A stretch of DNA of 64,000 nucleotides from CAVQBJ01 sp963724405 (lineage in GTDB: Bacteria > Actinomycetota > Thermoleophilia > Solirubrobacterales > Solirubrobacteraceae): positions 310,001-374,000 of the forward strand of contig CAVRUQ010000012.1 of assembly GCA_963724405.1 (NCBI GenBank), written 5' to 3'. Positions within the stretch are counted from its first letter, which is position 1. Each line of letters starts with the position of its first letter. The position numbers were made by a program, and so were the translations under genes. Below are positions 1-8,106 of this stretch, in pieces. The notes below the pieces were generated by a model. It made no database searches, was not told the DNA's origin, and saw only the letters and a program-made list of their open reading frames with translations.

Positions 1-1
1 C

Positions 2-169
2 GGCTCGGACTTCGACGGCGCCACGGTGCCGGCCGAGCTCGCCGACGTGGCCGGGTTGCCCGCGCTCATGACCGCACTCGCCGACGACGGGTTCAGCGCC
101 GCGGAGATCGAGGCGATCGCGTGGCGCAACTGGCGGCGCGTGCTCGCCGCCTGGTGGGGCGAGCGGTAG
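2..169 (+). CDS. Membrane dipeptidase (peptidase M19), C-terminal end
   Basis: The open frame enters from the left edge and encodes the last 55 residues of a protein, ending in TAG at 167-169. The visible tail starts GSDFDGATVP, continues with GLPALMTALADDGFS and ends with a WRNWRRVL motif. This is the usual end of renal-dipeptidase-like M19 enzymes: a conserved Gly-Ser-Asp-Phe-Asp-Gly, a GLP-Leu helix, and an Asn-x-x-Arg-Val close to the end. Such metalloenzymes hydrolyse dipeptides, often with D-residues. The catalytic domain lies outside the window, so activity cannot be judged. It converges on the sedolisin gene with a 13-base gap. A short GAGCGG/CCGCTC inverted repeat (161-166 and 179-184) spans that gap and may act as a weak shared terminator. 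Confidence 0.75.
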   Translation, partial: GSDFDGATVPAELADVAGLPALMTALADDGFSAAEIEAIAWRNWRRVLAAWWGER

Positions 170-182
170 GGCGCCGCGCCGC

Positions 183-2345
183 TCAGACGCGAATGACCGC
201 GCTCGCGGCCGGACGGACGGCCCCGCGCGGAACGAGCTGCACGATCACGGTGTGCGTGCGGGCGGCATTCGCCAGCGCCTGGCGGGCTCCGCGCGCGAGG
301 GTCACCGTCACCCAGCCGCGGCCGAGCAGGTTCACGCTCGCCTGACCGAGCAGGACGCCGTTCGCGTTGCGCAGCAGGAGCGTGCCCGTGCAGCGCTGGG
401 TGCAGTTGAGCTCGACGCGGGCGTAGTGCGCGTGGAGCACGATGCGGCGAACCGGCAGGCCCTTGTGCGGGGAGCCGTGCGAGGCGCCCGACCCGCCGCT
501 CGTCGAGCCGCCGTTACCGCCGCCGAAGCCCTGATCGCCGCCGCCGTAGCCCTGGTCGCCGCCACCGGAGCTCTGACCGCCCGAGCCGCCGCCCGAACCC
601 GACCCGCCGCCGAGGCCCGATCCGCCGCCCGAGCCGGAGCCGGAGCCCGATCCGGAGCCGGCGCCCGATCCGCTGCCGGAGCCCGGCCCGCTGCCGGAGC
701 CCGACCCGCTGCCGGAACCCGACCCGCCGCCCGAACCGCCTGAGCCGCCGGAGCCGCCGGAGCCGCCCGACCCGCCGGGAACCGCGGTGAAGGTCCCATC
801 GGACCCGTACGTCGTCCCGTCCGCGTTCTGGGCCACGAGCCGGAAGTGGTAGGTCGCCGACGGCGTGAGCCCGGTGATCGTCGTCTCGGTCGGCTGCGCG
901 CCGCCGGCGCTGCCGAGGTCGACCGGCGCGGTGCTCGAGCCGTAGTAGTTGTCGGGGCCGTACTGCCAGTAGACGGTCGTGTCGAGCTGGTTGGGGAACG
1001 CGCCCCCGTCCAGCGTCGCCGTCGTGTCGGTGGTGGTGGAGGCGTAGGCACCGCCGATTCCCGGCGCGCCCGCGACGACGTCTCCGGAGATGCTGCCGGC
1101 GCCCGTCGGGCCGTCGTAGCCGGCGACCCCCTGGCACAGGTAGGCGGAGCTGCACGAGCCCGTGCTCCCGCCCGTGGGGTCGTTGAGCAGGGATGACCGG
1201 GCGTAGACCCAGGAGGCATTGCCGACGCCGGCCCCGCCGCCCACGAGCCCGTAGTAGGCGGCGACCATCGGCGAGGAGAGGCTCGTGCCGCCGGCGAGGA
1301 ACTCGCCATCGATGGAGTCGTATCCGAGCAGACCGGTCTGCGGATCGGCATCGGCGGAGACGTCGGAGATCGTGCGGTTCGAGCACCCCGGGTCAAGCTG
1401 CCAGCCGGGCTTGCTGATGTACGGCGAGCAGCCGCTCCCGGCGCCGGACCAGGCCGACTCGGCGATGCCGCGGGCGTCGTTCGCCGTCGCGATGCTCGTG
1501 CCGCCCGCGGCGGTGACGTCCGGGAGCGCCGACGGCCACTCGGTGTCGCCGTAGCCGCTGTCACCGGCGCTCGCCACCACGGCGACGCCGGAGAAGCTGA
1601 AGGAGCTCTCGAGGCTGCTCTCCCCCGAGTACTCCGTGCCGCCCCAGCTGTCGGAGATCTGCTTCGCGCCCTGCGCGGCGGCGGTCGCCTCGGCGGTGAG
1701 CATGTCGCCGCCGCTCGTGGTGGCCGCCTCCACGAGCAGGATCGAGCAGTTCGGGCAGATGGCCGAGACGGCCTCCATGTCGAGCGAGGTCTCGGTGATC
1801 CAGCCCGCGTTGTTGCCGGTCGGATCGGCGGGGTAGCTGGTGCCGCCGTGCTCGTCGATCTTGCGGAAGCACCCGTTGGCGGTCGTGCACGCGCGCAGGC
1901 CGAACATCGAGCGGTACTGGGTGAGGTCGGACTCGGCGTGCGAGTCGCCGTAGGCGTCGATGATCGCGACCACGTCGCCGGTGCCGGCGCTGGCCGCCAG
2001 CCCGCCGAGATCGTAGGCCTGCTCCAGGAACGCGGGCGTCCCGGCGGCCGGCGCCGCGCTGCCCGCCGGCGCGCCGCCGGTGTCGGCATGCACCGGCTGG
2101 TCGGTGCTCGCGTTCACGACGATCTGGGCCAGGCAGCTCGTCTGCCCGGGCGTCGGTGGGGGACAGACCGACTGCAGCGCAAGCGCCGGCGCCCCGAGGG
2201 CCGCCGGCACATGCGCGAGGAACGGAAGAACGAGCAGGGGACCGAGCGCGGCCCGGCGGAGGCCTTGGGCGAGCCCCGTGTGGATCGCCCATGGCGTTCG
2301 GCCCCTGCCCATGCCCAATGTGTCGGCGAAATCGACCGTCCACAC
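183..2345 (-). CDS. Secreted sedolisin-family (S53) serine-carboxyl protease with Gly/Ser-rich linker
   Basis: This is a 720-residue reading from a GTG at 2345. A second possible start is the ATG at 2312 (MGRGRTPW), which places a hydrophobic signal sequence (ALGPLLVLPFLAHVPAALGA) nearer the N-terminus; neither start has a clear Shine-Dalgarno sequence. The catalytic Glu and Asp of sedolisins fit ETSLD (E185, D189), the oxyanion Asp fits SDSWGG (D232), and the nucleophile fits GGTSLSSP (S355). A fibronectin-III-like segment (about 430-515) follows, then about 100 residues of almost pure Gly-Ser repeats (521-622, encoded near 480-780), then a small C-terminal domain with a Cys pair (CTQRC). 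Sedolisins cleave proteins at acidic pH. The low-complexity linker probably spaces the protease from a surface- or matrix-attachment domain. No long prodomain is visible between signal and catalytic domain, which is short for this family. Confidence 0.85.
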   Translation of the reverse strand: MWTVDFADTLGMGRGRTPWAIHTGLAQGLRRAALGPLLVLPFLAHVPAALGAPALALQSVCPPPTPGQTSCLAQIVVNASTDQPVHADTGGAPAGSAAPAAGTPAFLEQAYDLGGLAASAGTGDVVAIIDAYGDSHAESDLTQYRSMFGLRACTTANGCFRKIDEHGGTSYPADPTGNNAGWITETSLDMEAVSAICPNCSILLVEAATTSGGDMLTAEATAAAQGAKQISDSWGGTEYSGESSLESSFSFSGVAVVASAGDSGYGDTEWPSALPDVTAAGGTSIATANDARGIAESAWSGAGSGCSPYISKPGWQLDPGCSNRTISDVSADADPQTGLLGYDSIDGEFLAGGTSLSSPMVAAYYGLVGGGAGVGNASWVYARSSLLNDPTGGSTGSCSSAYLCQGVAGYDGPTGAGSISGDVVAGAPGIGGAYASTTTDTTATLDGGAFPNQLDTTVYWQYGPDNYYGSSTAPVDLGSAGGAQPTETTITGLTPSATYHFRLVAQNADGTTYGSDGTFTAVPGGSGGSGGSGGSGGSGGGSGSGSGSGSGSGPGSGSGSGAGSGSGSGSGSGGGSGLGGGSGSGGGSGGQSSGGGDQGYGGGDQGFGGGNGGSTSGGSGASHGSPHKGLPVRRIVLHAHYARVELNCTQRCTGTLLLRNANGVLLGQASVNLLGRGWVTVTLARGARQALANAARTHTVIVQLVPRGAVRPAASAVIRV

Positions 2346-2536
2346 CCGCGACGGCGCCGAAGATCGGCCACGCGTCGACGCCCGACGGCCCGCCCGCGCC
2401 GATCTGGCAGGTTTCGCGCTGCGGTGGGAGGTTCAGCGCGTCTTCACGGGCGTTTCGGGCCGTCCGTGGACGCCGGCCATGCGCGAGCGGGCGATCTCAA
2501 GCTACGCGCGAGCCAGGCCGATGCCAATCGGTGGGA

Positions 2537-3598
2537 ATGGGTCTCTCTCGCTTCATCTGTCGCGACGACCAGGAGCGGGATTGGCTGCTGGACATGAACC
2601 GGCGCCTGCGACCGCAGGTGCTGCGCGCGAACGTCGTCCTCGGCCTGTTCCTGGTGGCCGGGATTCCGTGGTTCGCGCCGCTTTCGATCGTGCCGGTCTG
2701 CGTCGCCGGTGCCGTCTTCGCCCTGGGCATGGAGCTCGCCCATCGCCGGCAGCGCATGCAGCCGCTCGTGTTCTGCTGGTTCATGGCCCAGACGCTGCTG
2801 GCCCTCGCGATCGGGCTGAACAGCGGCGAGCACAACGCCGGCGTCACGTTGCTCATGTTCCCGGTGATCGGCGCCTGTGGGGGCTTTCCGACCCGCCTCG
2901 TCACCGTATGCGTCGGCTACACCGCGGCGCTGATGGTGGCCCTCGGGCTCGGCGTCGACGGGAGCGTCGTGACGAGCAACCCGCCGCTGCTGCTCATCCC
3001 GCTGGCGATGCTCTTCGCGTCGGCGATCATCTCGAGCGCCGTGCGCCGCTCGAGCTTCGAGCACCAGGCCGCGGCGGTGGTCGACCAGCTGACGGGGATG
3101 CTCAACCGCAGCGCGCTCGCGACCCGCACGCGCGAGCTCGAGCATCAGTCGACGCTCACCGGGCAGCCGGTCGGCGTGATCGTGCTCGACGTCGATCATT
3201 TCAAGGAGATCAACGACCGCCACGGCCACCAGCAGGGCGATGAGGTCCTGCAGGATCTCGCCTACCGCCTGCGCAAGGAGCTGCGCGCGTTCGACCTCGC
3301 CTATCGTCTCGGCGGCGAGGAGTTCGTCGTCCTCATGCCCGGCGCGACAGCGCCCGACGCGACGGCCGTGGCCAGGCAGCTGCACGGGACGGTGCGGGCG
3401 CAGCCGCTCGCCGGCGTCGCGGTGACGATCTCGGTCGGCGTCGCGACCTCGCGCCCCGGCGCCGGGTTCGACTTCGACGAGGTCTTCTTCTCCGCCGACG
3501 GGGCCCTGTACGAGGCGAAGCGCACCGGGCGCGACCGGGTGTGCACGGCGTCGGCCATCCCGGCCACGAGCGCCGACCTCGCGGCCACCGCCGCCTGA
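2537..3598 (+). CDS. Membrane-bound diguanylate cyclase (GGDEF)
   Basis: The 353-residue protein would make cyclic di-GMP from two GTP. The N-terminal half (about residues 26-170) has five or six hydrophobic segments and probably forms a membrane sensor of unknown ligand. The GGDEF domain begins at VDQLTGMLNRSAL (about 181), with DVDHFKEINDRHGH as the metal- and substrate-binding loop. The active-site signature is GGEEF (259-263), a functional variant. An inhibitory I-site, RAFD, sits exactly five residues before the signature, so product feedback inhibition is likely. There is no EAL or HD-GYP domain. The ATG at 2537 was chosen because it starts the first plausible N-terminus; an in-frame GTG at 2531 is an alternative. 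It is divergent from the sedolisin gene, leaving about 190 bases of shared upstream DNA with no further gene visible. Confidence 0.88.
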   Translation: MGLSRFICRDDQERDWLLDMNRRLRPQVLRANVVLGLFLVAGIPWFAPLSIVPVCVAGAVFALGMELAHRRQRMQPLVFCWFMAQTLLALAIGLNSGEHNAGVTLLMFPVIGACGGFPTRLVTVCVGYTAALMVALGLGVDGSVVTSNPPLLLIPLAMLFASAIISSAVRRSSFEHQAAAVVDQLTGMLNRSALATRTRELEHQSTLTGQPVGVIVLDVDHFKEINDRHGHQQGDEVLQDLAYRLRKELRAFDLAYRLGGEEFVVLMPGATAPDATAVARQLHGTVRAQPLAGVAVTISVGVATSRPGAGFDFDEVFFSADGALYEAKRTGRDRVCTASAIPATSADLAATAA

Positions 3599-3673
3599 GT
3601 CCGCCGACGCCCGTACGAGCGGCGCCCGATCGGCTCATGCCGGCGCCGGGCGTGCCGATGTAATGGGTACGCC

Positions 3674-3762
3674 CCTGTACTGCCGGGGACCCAGGCCGGA
3701 AGGGCCGCGACCGCGGAGCGAGCCTCGGCGCCTCGCTGCAAACGATCCCCGGCAGTGTCAGG
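3674..3762. other. Multibranched inverted repeat between convergent genes
   Basis: The outer arms ACTGCCGGGGA (3679-3689) and TCCCCGGCAGT (3746-3756) are perfect reverse complements. The stem is extended by CCTG (3674-3677) and CAGG (3759-3762) across a small bulge. The 56-base interior can itself fold: GGCC (3694-3697) with GGCC (3703-3706) around a GGAA-containing loop, and AGCGAG (3717-3722) with CTCGCT (3732-3737). It lies between the convergent cyclase and DsbA-family genes, so it could be a bidirectional terminator, a structured RNA or a dispersed palindromic repeat. It does not match tRNA or SRP RNA. Function is not assigned. Confidence 0.5.
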
Positions 3763-3775
3763 CGGCGCCCCGCGC

Positions 3776-4441
3776 CTACAGCTCCGCGGCGGCGGCCGCT
3801 CCCGCCTCGGCCTCGTCCCAGCCCTGGCGCAGCATCGCGAGCAGCGTGTCGGGCGGCTGGGCCCCGGCGAGCGAGAACGTGCGGTCCACGACGAAGAACG
3901 GGACGCCGGGGGCTTCCAGGCGCGCCGCGAGCCGCTCGTCCTCGGCCACCTGCAGCGACAGCGCGCGGCCCTCGAGCATCGTCTCGATCTCGATCGCCTC
4001 GAGCCCGAAGCTCGTGCCGACGGCGACGAGCACGGCGGGGTCGGAGACGTCGCCCCCCTCGACGAGGTGGATCGCGAACAGCCGCTCGACGACCTCGGCC
4101 TGCTTGCCGTGCGCGGCGGCGAGGTGCGTGAGGCGATGGGCGTCGAAGGAGTTGACGATCCCGCCTCCCTCGGGCAGGTAGTGAAGGCCCTCGCCGGCAG
4201 CGACCGCGGCGACGCGGGCGCGCAGCGCCTCGGCCTCCGGGCGCCCGACGCCCTGGCGCGCGGCCAGGGTGCCGACCGGATCGTCGTCGCGCCGCCGGGG
4301 AGCGTGCGGATCGAGCTCGAAGCTGCGCCAGGACACCGTCACCGTGTCGCGCTGCTCAAAGCGCGCGAGCGCCTGCTCGAAGCGGCGCTTGCCGATGTAG
4401 CACCAGGGACAGACGACGTCCGACCAGATCTCGACGTGCAT
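3776..4441 (-). CDS. DsbA-family oxidoreductase, FrnE-like
   Basis: The 221-residue protein opens with MHVEIWSDVVCPWCY, so the thioredoxin-type active site CPWC is at residues 11-14 at the end of the first strand. The rest follows the FrnE/DsbA fold: an inserted helical domain (residues about 60-150) and a return to the thioredoxin fold with GVPFFVVDR near 170, which carries the conserved cis-proline. There is no signal peptide, so it is cytoplasmic. FrnE-type proteins are linked to disulfide handling and to polyketide isomerase-like steps, but the substrate is not known. The gene converges on the cyclase across the inverted repeat and lies 44 bases downstream of the GFA gene on the same strand, so the two may be co-transcribed. 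Confidence 0.85.
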   Translation of the reverse strand: MHVEIWSDVVCPWCYIGKRRFEQALARFEQRDTVTVSWRSFELDPHAPRRRDDDPVGTLAARQGVGRPEAEALRARVAAVAAGEGLHYLPEGGGIVNSFDAHRLTHLAAAHGKQAEVVERLFAIHLVEGGDVSDPAVLVAVGTSFGLEAIEIETMLEGRALSLQVAEDERLAARLEAPGVPFFVVDRTFSLAGAQPPDTLLAMLRQGWDEAEAGAAAAAEL

Positions 4442-4485
4442 TGCTGCTGCGCATCATGACGCCCGCGGGGGCGGATGTGTGTGGA

Positions 4486-4932
4486 TCAGGCGGGCGGCCG
4501 GCCCGGGTAACGCGGCAGGCCGTCGTCGGGCAGCGGCGCCCACGGTGCGGCGAACTCGACGAACTGGTGGAACTGGGGGCGAATGCCCGGGTCGTCGTCG
4601 AGGCCGCCGAGGCGCAGGCCGAGGGGCGCGCCCTTGTCCAGATCCCCGCTGAACACCGCCGAGCCGCACAGCGAGCAGAACACCTTCGGCGCCCCGTCGG
4701 GGGGGCGGAAGGTCCGCAGCGCCTGCGCCCCGCTGCGCAGGTGGAAGTCCTCGCGCGCCACACGCGCGTTGGCCGAGGCGGCGGCGCCCGATCGGCGCTG
4801 ACAGCGGGTGCAGTGGCAGTAGGCGGCGGACAGGAACGGCCCCGCGATCTCGTAGCGCACGGCGCCGCACAGGCAGCCACCGGTGAGCGGGCGCTCCGGT
4901 GTGGGCGGCGCTGAGTCCTGGGCGTCGGGCAT
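4486..4932 (-). CDS. GFA (CENP-V/glutathione-dependent formaldehyde-activating) family protein
   Basis: The 148-residue protein has the zinc ligands of the GFA fold: GGCLCGAVRYE (Cys20, Cys22), YCHCTRCQRRSG (Cys39, Cys41, Cys44) and FCSLCGS (Cys86, Cys89). Family members bind two zinc ions in a beta-rich fold. The founding member was proposed to speed the spontaneous reaction of glutathione with formaldehyde, but most homologues have no proven role, so the family name should not be read as a function. It is upstream of the FrnE-like gene on the same strand, and both may belong to one small redox or detoxification unit. The downstream neighbour on the minus strand starts after 44 bases without an obvious terminator. 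Confidence 0.82.
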   Translation of the reverse strand: MPDAQDSAPPTPERPLTGGCLCGAVRYEIAGPFLSAAYCHCTRCQRRSGAAASANARVAREDFHLRSGAQALRTFRPPDGAPKVFCSLCGSAVFSGDLDKGAPLGLRLGGLDDDPGIRPQFHQFVEFAAPWAPLPDDGLPRYPGRPPA

Positions 4933-4939
4933 GGGCGAG

Positions 4940-5347
4940 TCAGCCGGCGCGCATCGCCGGGCGGGCCCCGGGAGCGCGCTCGGCGGCGACGGACAGCTCG
5001 AACCATACGTGGGTGCTGCCGTCGGCGACGCCCCAGCCGTCGGCCAGCCGATCGACGAGCCGCAGGCCCCATCCGCCGGCCCCGCCCTCGACGGCGCCGG
5101 TGGTCGGCACGAACCCGACGCCGTCGTCGGTCACCTCGCAGCGCAGGCCGCGTCCGGCGTCGAGCCGGATGCGCACGCGGACCACGGGGCCGGCGCCATA
5201 GCGGACGCTGTTGGTGACGAGCTCGGACACGAGCAGGCGCGCGTCGTCGACGAGGCGCGGATCGAGGTCGGCCACGAGCACGCCGACGGCATGCCGGGCG
5301 AGTGCCGGTGCGAGTGCGTCACGGGGAAGCTCCAAGGTTCTCAACAT
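4940..5347 (-). CDS. RsbW-like anti-sigma factor / ATP-binding serine kinase
   Basis: Starting from the ATG at 5347 the protein has 135 residues, the usual size of stand-alone HATPase_c_2 anti-sigma kinases. The GHKL motifs are visible: an N-box SELVTNSVRYG (41-51), a G1 box DDGVGF (74-79) and a G2-like GGWGLRLVDRLAD (from 91). Such proteins bind a sigma factor or phosphorylate an anti-sigma-factor antagonist in partner-switching systems. No sigma factor or STAS-domain antagonist is encoded next to it, so the partner must lie elsewhere. The frame stays open far upstream, but that stretch runs antisense through the acyl-CoA dehydrogenase and has no family similarity, so this ATG was preferred. 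It is divergent from the acyl-CoA dehydrogenase across about 275 bases. Confidence 0.8.
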   Translation of the reverse strand: MLRTLELPRDALAPALARHAVGVLVADLDPRLVDDARLLVSELVTNSVRYGAGPVVRVRIRLDAGRGLRCEVTDDGVGFVPTTGAVEGGAGGWGLRLVDRLADGWGVADGSTHVWFELSVAAERAPGARPAMRAG

Positions 5348-5623
5348 CCGCCCGAGCCGTGCCCGCCTGCGGGGGTCCGGCCGTCGGCAGCGCCAGCCAC
5401 GGCACCGATCACGTTCGATCGTTCGTGCGAAATGGTACCCACGGCATGCCTCTGACAAACCTGAGATCCGCGGGTGTCGAGACCGGCGGACGGGGGCGGT
5501 CACCCGCCGGGCGCACGCGCGGGCCGAGAAGATGACAATCTGCGACGAACGCGCATAGACCCGCCCGCCGGCCCGCCGCGCCGACCGGCGCTCGGGCCGA
5601 TCCCCGAGCAAGGAGCACACACG

Positions 5624-6880
5624 ATGGACTTCCAGCCCAGCGAGCGTTGCCGCGAGTTCCAGGAGCGCCTGAAGGCGTTCATGGACGAGCGGATCTACCC
5701 GGCCGAGGCCGTCTACGAGGAGCAGCTGCGGGCGGCCGGGCGACCCGCACGCGCAGCCGCCGATCATGGAGGAGCTCAAGGCGCAGGCGCGCGAGCGCGG
5801 GCCTGTGGAACATGTTCCACCCCAATCCGGAGTTCGGCGCCGGCCTGTCGAACGTCGACTACGCCCCGCTCGCGGAGCTGCTCGGGCGCAGCCACATCGC
5901 CTCGGAGGCGTGCAACTGCTCGGCGCCCGACACCGGCAACATGGAGGTCCTCTCGCTGTTCGGCACGCCCGAGCAGCAGGATCGCTGGCTGCGGCCGCTG
6001 CTCGACGGCGACATCCGCTCCGCGTTCGCGATGACCGAGCCCGCGGTGGCGAGCTCGGACGCGACGAACATCGCCCTGCGCATCGAGCGCAGACGACGGC
6101 GAGTACGTGCTCAACGGACGCAAGTGGTGGACCTCCGGCGCGCTGCACCCGCACTGCCGGATCATGATCGTGATGGGCAAGACGAACCCGGCCGCGCCCA
6201 GGCATCAGCAGCAGAGCATGGTGCTCGTCCCGCTCGACACTCCCGGGGTGACGATCGTGCGCGGCCTGCCCGTGTTCGGCTATCAGGACCAGGAGGGTCA
6301 CGCCGAGGTCCTGTTCGAGGACGTCCGGGTGCCGGTCGAGAACCTGATCGCGGGCGAGGGCGAGGGCTTTCTCATCAGCCAGGCGCGCCTCGGACCGGGA
6401 CGGATCCATCACTGCATGCGCTCGGTCGGGGCCGCCGAGCGCGCGCTCGAGCTGATGTGCGTGCGTGCCAACGAGCGGGTGACGTTCGGCGAGCCGATCG
6501 CCTCGCGCGCGAACATCCAGGACTGGATCGCCGAGGCCCGCATCGAGATCGAGATGCTCCGGCTGCTCGCGCTCAAGACGGCCTGGCTGATGGACACGGT
6601 GGGCAACCGCCACGCCCGCACCGAGATCGCCGCGATCAAGGTGGCGGCGCCGAACGTCGCGCTGAAGGTCATCGATCGCGCCATCCAGGTGCACGGCGGC
6701 GGCGGCGTCAGCGACGACTTCCCGCTCGCCTGGATGTACGCCCACATGCGCACGCTGCGCCTCGCCGACGGGCCCGACGAGGTCCACAAGCTGACGATCG
6801 CGCGCCGCGAGCTGCGCGAGCACGCGCTCGCCGAGCCCGACGAGCGCGTGCGGATCGCCGAGCAGACGAGCCGCGTCTGA
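5624..6880 (+). pseudogene. Acyl-CoA dehydrogenase interrupted by three single-base insertions
   Basis: The start ATG at 5624 has a good ribosome site (AGGAG at 5611-5615). The protein begins MDFQPSERCREFQERL, as in ACAD10/11-like acyl-CoA dehydrogenases, which oxidise acyl-CoA to enoyl-CoA with FAD. Homology then jumps frame three times: at the GGG run near 5738-5740 (before DPHAQPP), at 5802-5803 (before LWNMFHPNPEFG) and near 6091 (before DGEYVLNGRKWW). Each jump is explained by one extra base. The three sum to +3, so the last part, containing FAMTEPAVASSD, GEGEGFLISQARLGPGRIHH and QVHGGGGVSDDFPLAW, returns to the frame of the start codon. Everything between the breaks is well conserved. 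This fits either a very recent inactivation or sequencing error in G/C runs. If repaired, the product would be about 417 residues. Confidence 0.8.
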
Positions 6881-6892
6881 CGCCGGCCGCGC

Positions 6893-7087
6893 TCAGGCGG
6901 CGCCGCGCCCCCCGGCCGGACCGCTCAGGGCGCGGACGAAGGCGAAGATCTGAGCCGTGTCGCGCCGCCGGCGCCGGCGGTCCAGGCGCGCCCGGCGCGC
7001 GGCCAGCGGTCCGCGACGAGGCGCGCCGTCGCGGGAAGCCGGCGACGAGGGGGTCGTGAAGCGAGGGCGAACACCTGTCGGTTGCAT
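6893..7087 (-). CDS. Small Arg-rich hypothetical protein (64 aa)
   Basis: This short frame starts MQPTGVRPRF and ends LSGPAGGRGAA. The main reason to list it is a strong ribosome site, GGAGG six bases before the ATG at 7087. The middle is strongly basic (an RRARLDRRRRRRD stretch near residues 33-45), followed by TAQIFAFVRAL, which could be a short helix. I recognise no family. Basic composition is common in random GC-rich frames, so the call rests on the ribosome site and on the absence of any competing gene on either strand here. It converges on the broken acyl-CoA dehydrogenase with a 12-base gap. Confidence 0.35.
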   Translation of the reverse strand: MQPTGVRPRFTTPSSPASRDGAPRRGPLAARRARLDRRRRRRDTAQIFAFVRALSGPAGGRGAA

Positions 7088-7339
7088 CGTGCACCTCCGG
7101 GGTCGAGGGGGAAGTGACAGCCTTCCGGTCGCTCGTGAAGGGAAGGTCACCGTCGGCGAAGAAGGGCGTAAGGTCGGGCAAGGGCCTACGGCAGCGCGCG
7201 CAGCGTCAGCACGCCCGACCACGAGCCGGGCAAACGCTCATACAGCGGGTCCCGCCGACCCGAGCGCTGCGACTCGCACGATGAATTGCACCGCCGCCGC
7301 GGCCGGACGGGCGGGCGGGCGGTGAGCGGGTGGCGGGGC
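7088..7339. other. Intergenic stretch without a recognised gene
   Basis: No protein of recognisable family is visible on either strand. On the minus strand a frame ending at 7186 finishes with the non-random-looking LYERLPGSWSGVLTLRALP, but it has no clear start or ribosome site, so it is not annotated. The region should contain the promoter of the small Arg-rich gene at 6893-7087 and the end of the BldC-like transcript. Confidence 0.5.
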
Positions 7340-7543
7340 TTACTCCAGGACGCCGCGACGGCGGTCGGCGAACGCCGCGACCTCGGTCGGCGAGTAGCGC
7401 CGCTGACCTCCCGGCGTGCGGCGCGCCGGCAGGTAGCCGATATCCGACCAGTGCCGCACGGTGCGAGTCGGTACACCGAGGCGCTCGGCGACATCTGCCA
7501 CGGTGAGCACGAGTTGCTGCTCGCCTCGGAGTTCCTTCTCCAT
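7340..7543 (-). CDS. BldC-like MerR-family DNA-binding protein
   Basis: The 67-residue protein is little more than a winged helix-turn-helix: LTVADVAERLGVPTRTVRHW (residues 13-32) is the helix-turn-helix, and YLPARRTPGGQRRYS (37-51) is the wing, with the RRTPGGQRRY signature typical of the MerR superfamily. It has no effector-binding or coiled-coil dimerisation domain, which matches the size and layout of BldC, a developmental regulator of Streptomyces that binds DNA cooperatively as head-to-tail oligomers. The helix-turn-helix assignment is clear; orthology to BldC is inferred from size. The gene stands alone, with the next gene upstream 123 bases away on the same strand. Confidence 0.78.
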   Translation of the reverse strand: MEKELRGEQQLVLTVADVAERLGVPTRTVRHWSDIGYLPARRTPGGQRRYSPTEVAAFADRRRGVLE

Positions 7544-7665
7544 GGGCCATATGTCGTCGCGCCAAGCGGTGGTGCTCAGAAACGGGCCCGCCGCTGGACG
7601 ATTTGGCGAACGCCGCTGGGCGGCTCGGGGCCGGCCGGCGGCCAGTCGGCGGCCGGACCGCGCGG

Positions 7666-8106
7666 CTACAGCGTGCCGGCCACGGCGCCGAGGGACGTGG
7701 TCGCGATCACGGCCGCGGTGGCGGCGACGACCCTGAGCTGCAGCCCCCGCGCGCGCTCGCGCAGCGTCGCCGCGCGCTCGCGCAGCCAGGACAGCGAGTC
7801 CGCCCGCCCGCAGGTCTCGCGCCAGCCGTCGAGCGCGCGTTCGAGCTGCTCTTCATCGGCGCCGGCGGCCAGCAACTCGACCGCACCACCTCCCGCCTCG
7901 CGCGGGCCGAGCCGCACGAGATACAGCTCGCCGGTGTCGCGGATCCACGCCGCACGGTGCAGCACCCCGTCGTCGCCCTCGCGCCACCACAGGCCGATGT
8001 CGACCTCACGGGAGGCGACGCGGCGCTGATCGGCGAGGTAGAAGCTCGACAGCGACGGATAGCGCAGACCTGTATCTGCCGGGGCCTTCGGTGAACGAGC
8101 AGACAC
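7666..8106 (-). CDS. Conserved hypothetical protein with C-terminal membrane segment
   Basis: The 146-residue protein starts at a GTG (8106) preceded by a strong AGGAGG-type ribosome site six bases upstream, which fixes the start. The first half contains two beta-hairpin-like stretches (SREVDIGLWWREGDDG and AAWIRDTGELYLVRLG) that look like a small sensor or nucleotide-independent binding fold. Residues 75-120 are helical and charged (ADEEQLERALDGWRETCGR). The end is hydrophobic (RVVAATAAVIATTSLGAVAG), so it may be a tail-anchored membrane protein. I do not recognise the family. It lies between the BldC-like gene and HU, all on the minus strand, but gaps of 120-170 bases suggest separate transcripts. 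Confidence 0.7.
   Translation of the reverse strand: MSARSPKAPADTGLRYPSLSSFYLADQRRVASREVDIGLWWREGDDGVLHRAAWIRDTGELYLVRLGPREAGGGAVELLAAGADEEQLERALDGWRETCGRADSLSWLRERAATLRERARGLQLRVVAATAAVIATTSLGAVAGTL

Noticed and set aside
480..780. Tandem GC-rich repeat in the sedolisin gene
   Set aside because: It encodes an in-frame Gly-Ser linker and has no regular spacer structure, so it is neither a CRISPR array nor an independent repeat element.
3679..3756. Structured element considered as tRNA or small SRP RNA
   Set aside because: The length and outer stem are tRNA-like but there is no T-arm or anticodon arm. The GGAA loop recalls SRP RNA but the conserved AGCA-type internal loop is missing.
7186..7340. 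Minus-strand frame ending in LYERLPGSWSGVLTLRALP
   Set aside because: The end looks protein-like, but it has no start codon with a ribosome site before the BldC-like gene and no recognised family.
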